Source: Hortaea werneckii (lineage: Eukaryota > Ascomycota > Dothideomycetes > Mycosphaerellales > Teratosphaeriaceae). From it: a stretch of 64,000 nt of DNA. The DNA is taken from positions 36,047-100,046 of the forward strand of contig JBAOKB010000157.1 in the NCBI GenBank assembly GCA_037044905.1, written 5' to 3'. A program made the translations under genes and the position numbers. Below are positions 20,126-31,952 of this stretch, one piece after another (positions within the stretch are counted from its first letter, which is position 1; each line of letters opens with the position of its first letter). The notes under the pieces were generated by a model. The model was not told where the DNA came from. It did no database searches and saw only the letters and a program-made list of their open reading frames with translations.

Positions 20126-23100
20126 ATGGCACCGCTAAATGAGCATGCCGTAGCGACAGTTCTCTCCACACAAGTCAAATCGCACGATGAGAAGACCATC
20201 TTGGTGGAAGCGGGTGGTTTTACCCCAATGCGATGGTTCCTTGAGCATGCAGCGGATGGTCAAAGGGACGACGCAGACAAGAAACCTTCGAAGAAACGAC
20301 GCAAAAAGACACATGATGATGACGCCTCGATCGAAAGGCATGCCCATGACGACCACAATAACGCCGAAGACGGGATTCCAATCCATCGAGTCCGACTTGA
20401 TCTTCACTTTCCCGAGACCTTGTCTACTCGCCCTGCAAATGCGAAGAGCTTTCTGGAAGACGTCGAATTTGATGACCGCTTTGAGATTGCGGTGGTTCCA
20501 TACGGCATTAGTGAGGACAGGCAGGCACACGGTTACGGTTGACAACCCCAAAGGACAGGGACGCAGTCCTCTTCGTCGACTTGGACCACATACCAAGCGA
20601 GGCTAGGGACGCCATACGGCAAATCGCACTTCCGGGTCAACTGAAAATAGCATTCGCGAAGCAGAGAGCGACTGAGAACCCTGCAACCAAGATTAAATGC
20701 ACATTGAAGCGGTCAGTAGGTCAGCTGTTCACAGCCGTAAGGTTGGAAGCGGTTGTCATGTGGCGCTCAGGGATTTCGGCATTTCCAGCGGGGATGCCGG
20801 TTGGCAAAGCGCGAGTGTATGAGGATTACGAGTTCCTAGCACAAGCTTACCCCGACCAAGAACGAGAAAAGGAGGATCAAAACGCTTCATGGAGCCCAGC
20901 AGACTTTTATGAGAGTGTACATGTCCCAAACAAGTCCTTACAAGCCGAGGGTCTTGGCGACGAGATTCTTGACAGTGAGCTCTATCCCTTTCAAAGGAGG
21001 GCAGTTGCCTGGATGTTGAGAAGAGAAGGAGTGGAGAGAAGTGATCAGGGTTTGGTCCGGTTATCGAAGTCTCAGATGTTGAAAGAACGAACAAGCTTCT
21101 ATGAGCCTGTGGAGGATCTTTCAGGGCAGGTTTGTTTCGTGAACTATTTGCAGGGCACATTATCACGACAAATACCAGGAGATGGTAGAGTGCTCTCTGG
21201 CGGATTGCTCGCAGAGGAAATGGGCCTGGGAAAAACGGTCGAGCTAATGGCGCTAATCGCACTGCATCGAAGGCCTGAGACGCCGTCCGGACAAGTTTGC
21301 GACGATTATTCTGAGACCTCGGTGAGGCCGTCCAAAGCGACGCTCATCATCACTCCGAATTCAATATTGGAACAATGGCGCTCGGAGTTGCGTAGGCATG
21401 CACCTGCGCTCAAAGTGCACTTGTACAAAGGCATAACCAGAGGCCAAACCGCCGAGGAGTCACAGGACGATGTCATCAAGGGACTAGCCGAAGACTACGA
21501 TGTAGTCTTGGCCACATATAATACGCTCGCTCAGGAGTTGCATTTCGCAGAAGACCCACCTGAGCGCAGCAGACGACATGAACGCAAGTATGCTCGTAAG
21601 CGCAGTCCACTGGTCCAAATCCAGTGGTGGCGAGTATGCTTAGACGAGGCGCAAATGGTTGAATCGGGCGTGACAGCAGCAGCGCGAGTCGCCTGTCGTC
21701 TTCCGCGTATCAACAGTTGGGCCGTTTCTGGTACCCCCTTGCGGAAAAACGTACAGGATTTGCACGGCCTCCTAATCTTTCTGCGATACTCGCCCCTGAA
21801 CGAAAGTCCCAAATTATGGAATCACCTCATCACGAACCACCGACATCTCTTCAAGAAGATCTTTGGCGAGATCGCGCTGCGGCACACCAAGTCGCAAATC
21901 AGGGAAGAGCTCCGTCTTCCACCGCAGAAACGCGTCGTTTTAACGGTGCCCTTCTCAGCTGTTGAGCAGCAGCATTATACTACGCTCTTCGATGAGATGT
22001 GCGAAGACATCGGACTGAACTCTGACGGTTCCCCTAGAGTCGAGGATTGGGACCCCACAGATCCTGGCACGGTCGAAATGATGAGGACATGGCTGGCAAG
22101 ACTGAGACAGACTTGCTTGCACCCGCAAGTCGGTGGTCGTAATCGCAAAGCGCTAGGGCGTGGACAAGGTCCGTTGCGCACAGTCTCAGAAGTTCTCGAG
22201 GTCATGATCGATCAGAACGAGACGAACATTAGGGTTGAGGAACGGGCAGTTCTCAACGCCCAGCTGCAGCGCGCTCACGTTCTTGGTAATGATGGGAAGG
22301 ATAATCATCGCAGCGAAAAGGCTCTGGAGATCTACCAAAATGCAATGAGGTGTAGTGCGGAGCTTGTCCAAGAGGCTCGTGATCGGCTTGCCAATGCAAA
22401 GACTATGCTAGCCGCGAAAGGCGAATCTACTGCAGAGAGCGACGACGAGGAGTCGTCTGAGTCCGTCCGCGTGCTCGGTCGCCTAAGAAACAACTTGCGC
22501 ACTGCTCTGCAGCTCGAACATATATGCACGTTCTTCGCCGCAACTGCCACCTTCCAGATCAAATCCAACGAAGCTCTGACTAAGGCTGAGTCTCAGGAGT
22601 TCAAGGACTTAGAAGACCAAGAAACCTCTCTCTACGACCGTGCCAAGATGTTGCGCAAAGAAATTCTGATTGATAGTTCGCGCAAAGCTGAGACACTGAT
22701 GTGCAAGATCGAGGAATTGAAGGACAAGGGCAAGATGACCAAGATGACCAAGATGCCTCCAATCAAGGACCTCAACTTGGCAGGCATTGAAGGACGTCGG
22801 ATCGTTGAAAAGGCGGATGAACTGTTTGACGTAATTCGTGAGCAGTCCAATGTCATCTGCGAGTGGCGTGGGAAAATGGCCGAGTTCCTTGTCAAACCAC
22901 TTGTTGACGAAGACGAAGGTGTCGAAACAACAGGCGAAGAGTACGAGGAATCTACCAAGCTACAAGATGAGCTGTACGTCTATTTTGACGCCGTCAAAGC
23001 CATGCAGGCTGACCTCAATACCTTCATTACCGGCGAAGACGCGCCACTTATAGACCATGAAGTTAAAACACTCATAAGAGACGCCAGGTGGTTCCTTGAC

Positions 23101-24660
23101 CCCAAGATCAACACTGAAGGCATGGTAGTGCATGCGCCCGAGCTTCAACTCCGGCTGCTGGGTAAGCGGAACGACTTTCGAGCTCACAAGGACAGAGTCG
23201 GATCGGTACGCGGACTTATTCAAGAAGCGCGCATTCTAGAGAGCTCAATACAGTATGGTGGCGGGCCTCGCGCGGAGTCAGAACGGTCCTTGGCACGTGG
23301 ACACTTGAACGCGCTGCAGAGGGTATTCTCTGACTACACCAAGGCGATCAGTGGATTGGAGAAGGAAGTTGATCTCTTTCGATCGACTCAGAATCAGCGT
23401 TTGGAATTCTATCGCCAGCTGCAGGAGCTTTCCGATGCTGTGGCACCTTACAAGGAGGATCTGGACGAAGGTCTTGACACAACTGCATTGGAAACGGCTA
23501 TGGAGAAGGAGGACAAGCTTTCAAAGTCACTGGCTCAACTGAAGACCAAAAACCGCTTCCTTCTGAACTTGCGCGATGAATCCGGCAACCAAGAGGGTCC
23601 AAAGATCTGTGTCATCTGCCAGTGTCCGTTTGAAAACGGCGTGCTTACAGTCTGCGGCCATCAATACTGCAAGGAATGCATTCAGCATTGGTGGAGCCAG
23701 CACCGGACCTGTCCAGTCTGCAAGCGGAAGCTTGTGGCGCAGGACTTTCATAACATCACCTATAAGCCCAAGGAATATAAAGCGCAGGAGGAATCTCAAT
23801 CTGCATCCTCCTCTCCAGGCTCGCACGAATCTGATACCTCGCCAAACAAGGGTCAGTCGTCTATTTACTCCGATGTCGACTCGAAACTTCTGGACGAGAT
23901 CAAGACCATCGATCTGCCCGCTAGTTATGGCACTAAGATTGACACGCTCGGAAGACACCTGCACTGGATACGGGAGCACGACCCTGGAGCGAAGTCGATC
24001 GTCTTCTCGCAGTATCGTGAGTTCCTCGACGTGCTCGGCACAGCTCTGGCGGACTTCAAGATAGGTTACAGCCGACTTGGTCGGGCTGGGGCAGTCGAAA
24101 AGTTCAGAAATGTCCCTAGCGTGGATTGTCTGCTGCTTGATGCGAAGTCCGACTCGTCTGGCATGACTCTGGTCAATGCCACGCACGTCTTCATCTGCGA
24201 GCCGCTCATCCAGACCGCAATCGAGCTTCAGGCTATCGCTCGTGTCCACCGTATTGGCCAGACCCGACCCACGACTGTGTGGATGTATCTGATCAACGAC
24301 ACGGTTGAAGAAGCCATCTATGAAATGTCTGTGACCCGGCGCCTAGCCCATGTGCAATCAAGACAGCAGTCTCGTAATGGGAAGAGTCGGTCGACGACTC
24401 CTAGTGCACTGCAGGAGAATGCCATCGACGCTGCAAATTCGGAGGAGATGCAATCCGCGCCTTTATCCAAACTGCTCGTAGCTGGTAAAGGCGGTGGCGA
24501 GCTTGTCGAGGAGAACGATCTTTGGCAGTGTCTCTTTGGCAAGACGCAGAAGGTGCCGGCGCAGCCTAGTGTTGAGCTAGAGAATGAGGTCGGGAGGCAT
24601 CTTAGGGCTGAGGCTGCTGAAGGGAGGAGAGATGCCGCGATGGCAGGAGCAACGAGATAA
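20126..24660 (+). CDS. IRC20: IRC20/SHPRH-like SNF2 helicase with RING finger (putative E3 ubiquitin ligase)
   Basis: Large nuclear protein (about 1,511 aa) expected to couple DNA translocation to ubiquitin ligation, as for yeast Irc20 and human SHPRH. The SNF2 N-lobe has 'ELYPFQRRAVAWMLRREG', motif I 'LAEEMGLGKTVELMALI', motif II 'LDEAQM' and 'SWAVSGTPLRKNVQDL'. A long helical insertion follows, then a C3HC4 RING near residue 1160 ('CVICQCPFENGVLTVCGHQY' ... 'CPVCKRK') and the C-lobe ('KSIVFSQYREFLDVL', 'QAIARVHRIGQTRPTTVWMY'). RING between the two helicase lobes is the IRC20/SHPRH layout. The start MAPLNEHAVATVL at 20126 is the first ATG; the frame must then shift by one missing base near 20538. 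I could not find an intron that gives the right phase. The rest, over 4.1 kb, is unbroken. Head to head with PRE3. Confidence 0.85.
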
Positions 24661-26221
24661 GGCATTTTCGGTCGAGTCTTTTCTTTTGATAGCTTGTGAT
24701 ACCCCCAAATTTGACATCTTTTCTGCCTTCTCTTAAAGCACAATTGCCAAGTGATAACACTCAATGGACAAAGACGGAAAGGGTGAGGCAATCACGCAGA
24801 CTGAGGAAAGAACTTGACTCCCAAAAATGCCGGTAGATGATGTCGAATATCATCAACTGAGTGAGATGTTTGAAAGCCAGAAGGAAAACTACCTTTTTGA
24901 ATATTGAGCTCTCGAAGTTCCTCATAAGTCGATGGAACTCGAACAGCCGTAACTATGCCTGGAAGCATCCATACGCGACTTTACCATGCTCATGGAAGTA
25001 GCCATCACCAAAGCTACAAGCAACTCCCTCCATGTCTTACCAGCTGATTGGCTCCACTACTATACACGCCTTCTGCACACGGGACACGGCTCAAAGCTGT
25101 TTGATCTCGGATAACAAATAAACTACATGAAAGAAATGGTGTATTGAAGGCCATTGTGCATGAAAGCAGCATTTGGCATCACTGGACAGGAACCCGCTGA
25201 TGTCGTTACATATTCAACTCTAATTCTTTCTTCACTGGCACATCTGACCACCTATCCATACCGGATAACTTGATGGGCATTTCCCCGTACAGCGATCTTT
25301 CCTCTCCCCAAAGCCCAATCGACGATATTTTCTCATGGCAACTGCGCCCTTTTTGCCCGCAGCAATCCGACACTGCCCGGAACAATTGCTGTACAGTCTA
25401 TGAGGGACAAGGACCTCGGAACTCGTGAACAAGTGGAAGAAGCAGACGGAAAAAAAAGCTCTCTGCTCTCTGGTGCTGTGATCATGAGAGCAGTGAACGA
25501 AAGCCCAGTCGCTCGAACATGCGTAGCAAATCGTTAATATCACAGCAAGAATCACGAACGCAGATCCATACTGGCGACTTTACAAACAGCGAGCGGAGAC
25601 CCGGATAAAAAACACCATCAGGAGCCCGACGGAGACGCTGCCTACAGGATGATTCGTTTACCGTTCGGAGAGTCAAGAAGTGGGAGGAGAAAATGAAGAA
25701 GAAAAAGGGAAAGTTCGAAGAGTTTTTTTGAAATGTTTTCTAGAATTCAATTTCCTTGCTCGAGCTTGGGGATCTTGCCTTCATAAAAAACTTGCAGTAG
25801 AGACCGTCTGTGTGGACCGTCATCAGAGAAGAGGAGGTTTTGAAAGCCGCCTTTTGCTGACCGTGTCGCCGTTAAAAGAGTAGAATGTGTGTTGGGTGAG
25901 GAGAGGGTGGAAACATCGATACTCGCTAAACACTCCCAAGATTGTAGAGTCGATAGAAAAAAGGTTGGGGGGAGGTGCTCAAACAGTAGACGTTTGAGCG
26001 CCATATTGGAGGAGGCCTTTGCTTGCTAAAAACCGCTGGGTGGAGAGGGATCATCGCATTTTTTGGAATTCTTCTTTGAGGTATACTGCTCATGGCCGCC
26101 ATGAATCTTACTCCGCTGCTACCTCTGGTTTTGCGCCCGCTATTGACACCGAGGTGCCACGCTTGTCGCCCAAGCTAACGCCGAAAGAGCATACTGAAGC
26201 ACTTGCTACGAAACGAGCCGC
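24661..26221. other. Intergenic, IRC20-like / 14-3-3 (convergent)
   Basis: About 1.56 kb between convergent genes. Short frames on both strands, none recognisable. Much of 25.6-26.2 kb is probably the long 3' UTR typical of fungal 14-3-3 genes, but that is inference. Confidence 0.45.
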
Positions 26222-27552
26222 TTAAGAGGCAGCCGCAGGTGCGGGCTCAGCAGACTCGGTGGCAGCCGGCTTCTCCTCGGCGGCCGGAGCCTTCTCCTCA
26301 CCCTTGGATTCGCCGGCAGCGGCCTCGGGCTCGCCACCGTCCGAAGACGTCCAGAGGGTCAGGTTGTCACGCAGGAGCTGCATGATCAGGGTGCTGTCGC
26401 GGTAAGACTCCTCGGACAGGCTGTCGAGCTCAGCGATGGCATCGTCAAAGGCCTGCTTGGCAAGATGGCATGCGCGGTCGGGAGAGTTCAGGATCTCATA
26501 GTAGAAGACAGAGAAGTTCAGCGCCAGGCCGAGACGGATCGGGTGAGTGGGAGTCAGCTCGGTCTGAGCGACGTCGGTGGCGTTCTGTAACAAGTTAATA
26601 TGTATCGCGTTTTCGGTATGTGAAGGATGGAACATGCCTTGTAGGCGTCGTGAGCAGCGGTGGCCGCGGTCTTGCGCTTCTCGCCAGAGGCGAACTCAGC
26701 GAGGTAACGGTGGTAGTCACCCTTCCTGTAACCGAATTGTCAACAATTCATCCTTGATTGCAGCATGTATCCTTGTCATGGTCCGAAAAACGCACATCTT
26801 GTGGTAGAAGACCTTGCTCTCGCCGGTCTCGGCCTTGGGGATCAGGCTCTCATCAAGGACGTTCAACACGTCCAGGCAGACATTCTCGAGCTCAGTCTCG
26901 ATCTTCTGGCGGTACTCGCGGATGATGCCGACGTGCTTGTCCGAGCCCTTGGCCTCCTCCTTCTGCTCGATGCTAGAGATGATGCGCCAGGAAGCACGAC
27001 GGGTGCCGACAACGTTCTTGTACGCGACAGAGAGGAGGTTACGCTCGTCCACGGTGAGCTCGCCGCCCAGCTATTCAATCTAGGTTAGTACAGGCCGGCG
27101 ACTCGAGCGTTTGGCGGTGTGGATTCGCTTATCGCGGCACCTTGCGCGGCTTCCGGATAGATCATACCTTCGCGACTTCCTGGATTTACATGTTAGCACA
27201 CTATATCTACCAGACCAGAAGCGTTTGCTGCTCAGGCTTACCTTCATGTAGTTGACCATCTCTGTACAAGCAACAAGTCAGCAATCGTTCCACAGTTCCC
27301 ACGCTGCGATGACGTACCATCGTAGCGCTCAGCCTGCTCGCACAGGCGAGCAAGGAAAGTCTTGCTGTACAGGAGGTTAGAAGGGCATTCGGACACGGAT
27401 GCATAGCTGCAGTGGCTGCATACCTCTCACGCTGCAAGTCTCATGGTTAGCACAACGCCCTATCAATTGCTGCTCGTAGCTTTTCGTTGAGGAGCATGTG
27501 CGGGCCACCTCAGGCGGCTCTGGTTGGGTGTTGGACATACCTCGTTCGCCAT
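26222..27552 (-). CDS. 14-3-3 protein (BMH1/BMH2-like)
   Basis: Phosphoserine/phosphothreonine-binding dimeric adaptor of the cytosol and nucleus; 274 aa. Eight coding exons: 27552-27541, 27431-27424, 27364-27318, 27261-27242, 27179-27168, 27070-26796, 26725-26638 and 26584-26222. The first five are 12, 8, 47, 20 and 12 nt and give 'MANERESKTFLARLCEQAE', 'RYDEMVNYMKEVAK', then 'LGGELTVDERNLLSVAYKNV'. Signature residues are all present: 'RNLLSVAYKNVVGTRRASWR', 'IREYRQKIETELENVC', 'SKVFYHKMKGDYHRYLAEF', 'YYEILNSPDRACHLAKQAFD' and 'LIMQLLRDNLTLW'. The tail is Glu/Ala/Pro-rich. The last intron (26637-26585) has a GC donor (AAG|GCATGT) with an ordinary ACAG end; no GT donor there keeps the frame. 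All splice joins restore invariant residues, so the model is firm. Confidence 0.95.
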
Positions 27553-28183
27553 CGTTACTGTGCCGGGGTGGTTGTTGCGGTGATGTGGTGTCGAATATGT
27601 AAGGTGAGTGCCGGTTGATGTGTTTGGGTACGGGCAGAGTGGGTTTGTCCAGCGTTGTTGACACAGAAGGGAGGGTGCTTTGAAGTTCCATCCCCGCTAA
27701 AGCCTAACGCGGGAGCAGCCGCCAGTTGTCTTGGCGCGCGTGCTTAGCCACAGCGTGGAAGGCTCTCATCTGCTACTGAAACACGCCAATTTGTCCAAAA
27801 AGGGGATGTTCAGCAGCTAGAGCCGTCATTGATCGCACCGTCTATTATTGTCACGCCAGTGGCTATGAAAATGCACGACCTGCATTGTTTCTCTGTAGAA
27901 CACGTGGAAGCTGGTGGAAGCCGAGCCGCCCTCTCCTGACATGTGAAGCTTGCCTGTTTGTGCTACATACTGAGGTGTGCTGATAAGTCTAATAAGCTCG
28001 ACATTATTATGCTTGTGTCAGTTGTGAGAGAAGAGTATTCTCAAATTGAGATGAGCTGATCTAGACTACGCGAATCCATTACAAAGTGCCGCCTCTGATC
28101 CCGGCCGTGGTATCTTGTACAAGCCCTCCCCCAACGCCTTGCTTCATCGCTGAGAATCAATCACATAACGATCTCCCCATCAA
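27553..28183. other. Intergenic, 14-3-3 promoter / MFS 3' end
   Basis: About 630 bases; promoter and leader of the 14-3-3 gene and 3' UTR of the transporter. No further gene seen. Confidence 0.5.
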
Positions 28184-29974
28184 TCAGGCAGCCGCCATTT
28201 CAATCTTCTTGCCCTTGACTGATTTCCATTCGAAAGCTGCAGACCCAAAGATACTTAGCGCGGCCATAGCCGTCGCCACGTAGAATGTGCTCATTAGACT
28301 CGCGTTGTAGGCTGACTGCACACCAGCTAGATACTCATCTGGAATAACACTCTTGAGCGAGGTTGCTCCAGTAGCAAGCACGAGGCCAGAACTAATGTCC
28401 GGGACGACTTCCTTGAGGTTGCTGAGCAGACGGTTGGTGAAGACGTTCTGAGCCACGCTGATGAACAGGGCGCCACCAAGAGTCTGGCAGAACATGATGA
28501 TGGCCGTGCCAATCGGGATATCCTGCTTCGGAAGCACTGTCTGTACCGCAATAAGCGTTTGCTGCATACCGAAGCCGACACCTGCACCGAAGATGATCTG
28601 ATAACCGATCCATTTGCCAGAGCCCGTGTCTGTTTCCAGAGTGGAAAGTAATCCCGCACCAATCGCCATCAGGACTGAGGAAAGAATGACAAACGGAGTG
28701 TAGTAGCCAACTACCGTCACAGTAGCGCCGCAAACCATAGAGACGATAACCAGACTGAGAATCATAGGGATGTTCCTGATGCCAGAGCCAACCGCCGACG
28801 TGCCCTTGATTGCTTGGAACCAGATAGGCAAGTAGTAGACGAACAGGAAGAAGGCCGCGCCGAGCGAAGCACCGAACCATGCTGCAGCTGCCACCGACCG
28901 CTGCTTGAAGACCCGAGGCGGTACCGTAGCGTTATCCTGCTTCCAGAACTGGATCCCAAGGAAGATCAGCAGCAAGACGCCAAACACAACAAGCAACGCG
29001 ATGACTCGGCCGCTAGACCAGGGATACTTGCTACCACCCCACTGCAGCGCAAGCAGCAAGCAGACGATCATAGGCAGGAAAATGATGGTGCCAAAGACGT
29101 CAAATTGCTCTAGATTCTTTCTCCAGCCCCCAGCGAGGGCCTTGGCTCTTGCAGTCTTCGTAGGGTGGTAGAACAGCGCAATGAAGGCAACAGTCACCGC
29201 GCCGATGGGAAGGTTGATATAGAAGCACCATCGCCACGAGACCTTGTCTGTGAAAGCGCCACCCATCAGGGGCCCGGCCACGGATGCAATGCCGTACATG
29301 CCGCCAATCAAACCCATGTAGGTCGGCCTTTGCTTGAGCGGGACAGTGTTGGAAACGATCAGGACTGCACCTGCGAAGATACCTGCCGAGCCTAGTCCTG
29401 CCACGGCGCGTCCAATGATCAAGGCGGTCGAGTTGGGCGCAGCGCCACAGACGACGCTTCCGACCTCGAAGATGATGATGGCGATCAGGTAAACCCACTT
29501 CAGGGAGAAGAAGGTGTAGAGCTTGCCAAAGAAGAGCTGGAAGGCACAGGTGGTCAGGAGGTAGGCTGACCCGTACCAGCCGACGTCGTTGATGGCTTTG
29601 AATTCGTCCGTGATGCGTGGGATGGCGGTCGAGATGATGGTGTTGTCTAGTGCCATACAGAAGACCGAAAGGCACAGGGCGATGGTGATTAATGCCAGTT
29701 TCATAGCCTTGGGGTATTCGGTGTTGTCTTCCTCGTCTGCCTCCCTCTCCATCCCGTCGATCTTCTTCTCTGCAGCATTTTGATCGTTTCCCTCTCGGGA
29801 TTGTACTCTTGATTCGGCCGGTTGCACTGTGACATCTGCTGGGCTTTCTTTCTCTTTTTCCTTCTCCGAGACTGACGCGGCGATACTACCACTCGACGTC
29901 GTTGTGCCAGTGTTTACTGCAACTGCCTCTGTTGTCGGCAGCTCATCTTTCTTCTTCTTGCTGAAGATGCCCAT
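28184..29974 (-). CDS. MFS transporter, DHA2 (14-TM drug:H+ antiporter) family
   Basis: 596 aa, single exon, frame intact. Plasma-membrane exporter of small toxic or secondary metabolites by family; substrate unknown. After a ~95-residue charged cytosolic N-terminus (KKKKDELPTTEA..., Glu/Lys-rich), the first membrane segment is 'MKLALITIALCLSVFCMALD', followed by the DHA2 motif 'ALDNTIISTAIPRITDEF'. Then come 'GWYGSAYLLTTCAFQLFFGK', 'IIGRAVAGLGSAGIFAGAVL' (antiporter motif area) and 'QRPTYMGLIGGMYGIASVAG' with 'PLMGGAFTDKVSWRWCFYIN', all typical of fungal 14-TM members. About fourteen hydrophobic segments can be counted. It stands alone, with no biosynthetic genes beside it, so I do not assign it to a metabolite cluster. 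Upstream lies a 2.7-kb gene-free stretch. Confidence 0.93.
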   Translation of the reverse strand: MGIFSKKKKDELPTTEAVAVNTGTTTSSGSIAASVSEKEKEKESPADVTVQPAESRVQSREGNDQNAAEKKIDGMEREADEEDNTEYPKAMKLALITIALCLSVFCMALDNTIISTAIPRITDEFKAINDVGWYGSAYLLTTCAFQLFFGKLYTFFSLKWVYLIAIIIFEVGSVVCGAAPNSTALIIGRAVAGLGSAGIFAGAVLIVSNTVPLKQRPTYMGLIGGMYGIASVAGPLMGGAFTDKVSWRWCFYINLPIGAVTVAFIALFYHPTKTARAKALAGGWRKNLEQFDVFGTIIFLPMIVCLLLALQWGGSKYPWSSGRVIALLVVFGVLLLIFLGIQFWKQDNATVPPRVFKQRSVAAAAWFGASLGAAFFLFVYYLPIWFQAIKGTSAVGSGIRNIPMILSLVIVSMVCGATVTVVGYYTPFVILSSVLMAIGAGLLSTLETDTGSGKWIGYQIIFGAGVGFGMQQTLIAVQTVLPKQDIPIGTAIIMFCQTLGGALFISVAQNVFTNRLLSNLKEVVPDISSGLVLATGATSLKSVIPDEYLAGVQSAYNASLMSTFYVATAMAALSIFGSAAFEWKSVKGKKIEMAAA

Positions 29975-30310
29975 GGCAAATGTGGGTCTCGTAGGTCCGG
30001 TCCGATGTGGAGAGAGGGACTCAGGGTTCGTAACGCAGAAACTTGTTGTCAGACCCTGTGTGGTGTTGACGTTTAACCTTCTCAGGTAGGCACGCAGTGT
30101 GTAACCGGAGACGCTCTACTCCAGAGAAGAAGTGGCAAACTCTTCATTCTTATATCGAAAACAAAGGAGCTTTCTTCGCGCCTGCGACGCAGAGACCGGA
30201 GTTTGGAACGATCTCCCGTCGGCGGCATTACGAACGCGCCCGCCGCCCACCCATCCCGATCCATCATGAGTCAAATTGACATGTCATGTGCCAGGCGCGA
30301 TGGTACGCTG

Positions 30311-30364
30311 GTACAGTGGTCTCGGCAACGGGTAACTGCGTTCCCGAATGCGAGACCACTCTAC
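30311..30364. repeat. Inverted repeat / hairpin
   Basis: Arms 30311-30324 and 30351-30364 match over 13 of 14 positions, with a perfect inner 10 bp (AGTGGTCTCG / CGAGACCACT). The 26-nt loop contains a further CGGG/CCCG pairing. Function unknown; 340 bp upstream of the MFS start codon. Confidence 0.7.
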
Positions 30365-31892
30365 AAATTGAGGCTAGCCTGAGCGGACTTGCTAAGCGAG
30401 ATGCGCTTTCTGCGGGTTTTGAGATCTGAGTATCTTAACCCCTCCTCCTCTGGAGTCAGTTTATAAGTCTTAAGGCTTGTGGTAGTGTCGCACAACAAGC
30501 GCCATGGCAACGACGTGATCACTATGAAAATTATATGACGCGGGAATAAATCAGTCATTGTTGATTCTGAGCTCTACATTCCGCACGAAAACCACATGCA
30601 TCCAACCGTTGACAAGTCAGCGAGCCCAGACCCTCCGCCGGCCACATGGCACAACCATCGTCCCGACTGTGCGACTAGGCTCCATTTGGAACAAGGTAGC
30701 CGCCCTTGAGATTATTGGTCGCTTCCTTCTCTATAATCAACAACAAGCTTGCTGTGCACGTGCGTACCTCAACCCGCTTTGACCTTGCCAGGCTCCAGCA
30801 TTCGTACGGCGAGTTGTCCCGACTCGGTCAGGCGCAATGAAATTTGCGATGAGTGGTATGATGTTTTCCAGGATCAAGTAAAAGGGGTGTCGCTGAGTAA
30901 GTTCGTCGCATCAGAAAGCGATCGCAAAGATCGGGTGCGCGTTCACTAGGTTGTAGTAGTCTATCGACGTGGAGTGTACAGAAGATGTTTTGGCATCTGC
31001 ATTTGCTCATAGCTTAATCATCATATTTGATGTGCATGACGGAGTTGGGAGTTGGAACATTCGTACATGCTAGTTAAGTGAGCATTATGCTAAATCCTGG
31101 CACGAGCAGGTCAAGTTAATACATTCAACTTGCAGTGGCCTGAACAGCAACCTCCAATTCTTTACGCTTGTCTTGTCACTTACCTTTCCCCTTTGCCTTT
31201 AGTATTCTCAGACATCCCTACAGAATGCTCCTTCAAGCCTGTCGCCACGCCCTCTGCGTGCATCGCGGCCATGCAAGCGCAGCGTAAATGCCACGGTCTC
31301 CTTGCTAACTTGATAGCCACTCTTTTTCCAACGTCCATTGAGCCAATCTGTCAGTGCATCAGCCGACTGATCAAAATCGTGATTGTCGTACGAGTCAAGC
31401 ACTACTTTCACCATCGGCGTCGAGAGTGGCAGTTTAGAGACCGAGGAGGGAGATGGAACATAGATGGGCTTCGCTGGACGGTGCATCCCTAACATATTGC
31501 TGCTGCGATTTGAGACCTTACCGGCAGGCCTGACTGAATCAATGTTGAACACGTGGGTGTGAGATTTCCCAATAACCTCGATTGATCGCGCAACAATATT
31601 TCAGGTATGTCAGACAGCTTCGAGGTCGGATTTCTTGAAATCACCGAGCCTACAAAGATCCATATTTTCGATGGAACGACACTGGTTCTTATATAATGCC
31701 TTCCGCCCATTGTGCGAAAGGTCCGTGAAAGCAGGCATTGTGCTTGTGGACAGTGAAAGAGCTATTGTTGCCCCGGCTCAAAGAAGCTTTTGCATCGCTT
31801 TGTTCTCGAGCTTGACTTCCAAATGGGACAAGGGCTCAGAGTGGTATCCAAGAAATCCTGCGAGTGGTCCACGGAGCCGAAGGATGTTCGGT

Positions 31893-31952
31893 GCTTGAAT
31901 GGAGGATGGGAGACTGAGTGACAAGCGCAAGTCCACCATCCTCCATTCAAGC
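31893..31952. repeat. Inverted repeat / hairpin, 17-bp perfect arms
   Basis: Left arm 31893-31909 (GCTTGAATGGAGGATGG) is the exact reverse complement of 31936-31952, with a 26-nt spacer. The segment CAAGCGCAAGT also occurs twice in direct orientation, in the spacer and across the end of the right arm. No coding sequence overlaps. Confidence 0.85.

Noticed and set aside
20511..20558. Candidate 48-bp intron in the IRC20-like gene
   Set aside because: Ends are plausible but splicing it out leaves the downstream frame wrong by one base.
26634..26642. GT donor four bases downstream in the last 14-3-3 intron
   Set aside because: Using it creates a frameshift and stop, while the GC donor restores the invariant sequence.
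28184..29974. Secondary-metabolite gene cluster around the MFS exporter
   Set aside because: Neighbours are 14-3-3 and a kinase; no synthase, transcription factor or tailoring enzyme is nearby.
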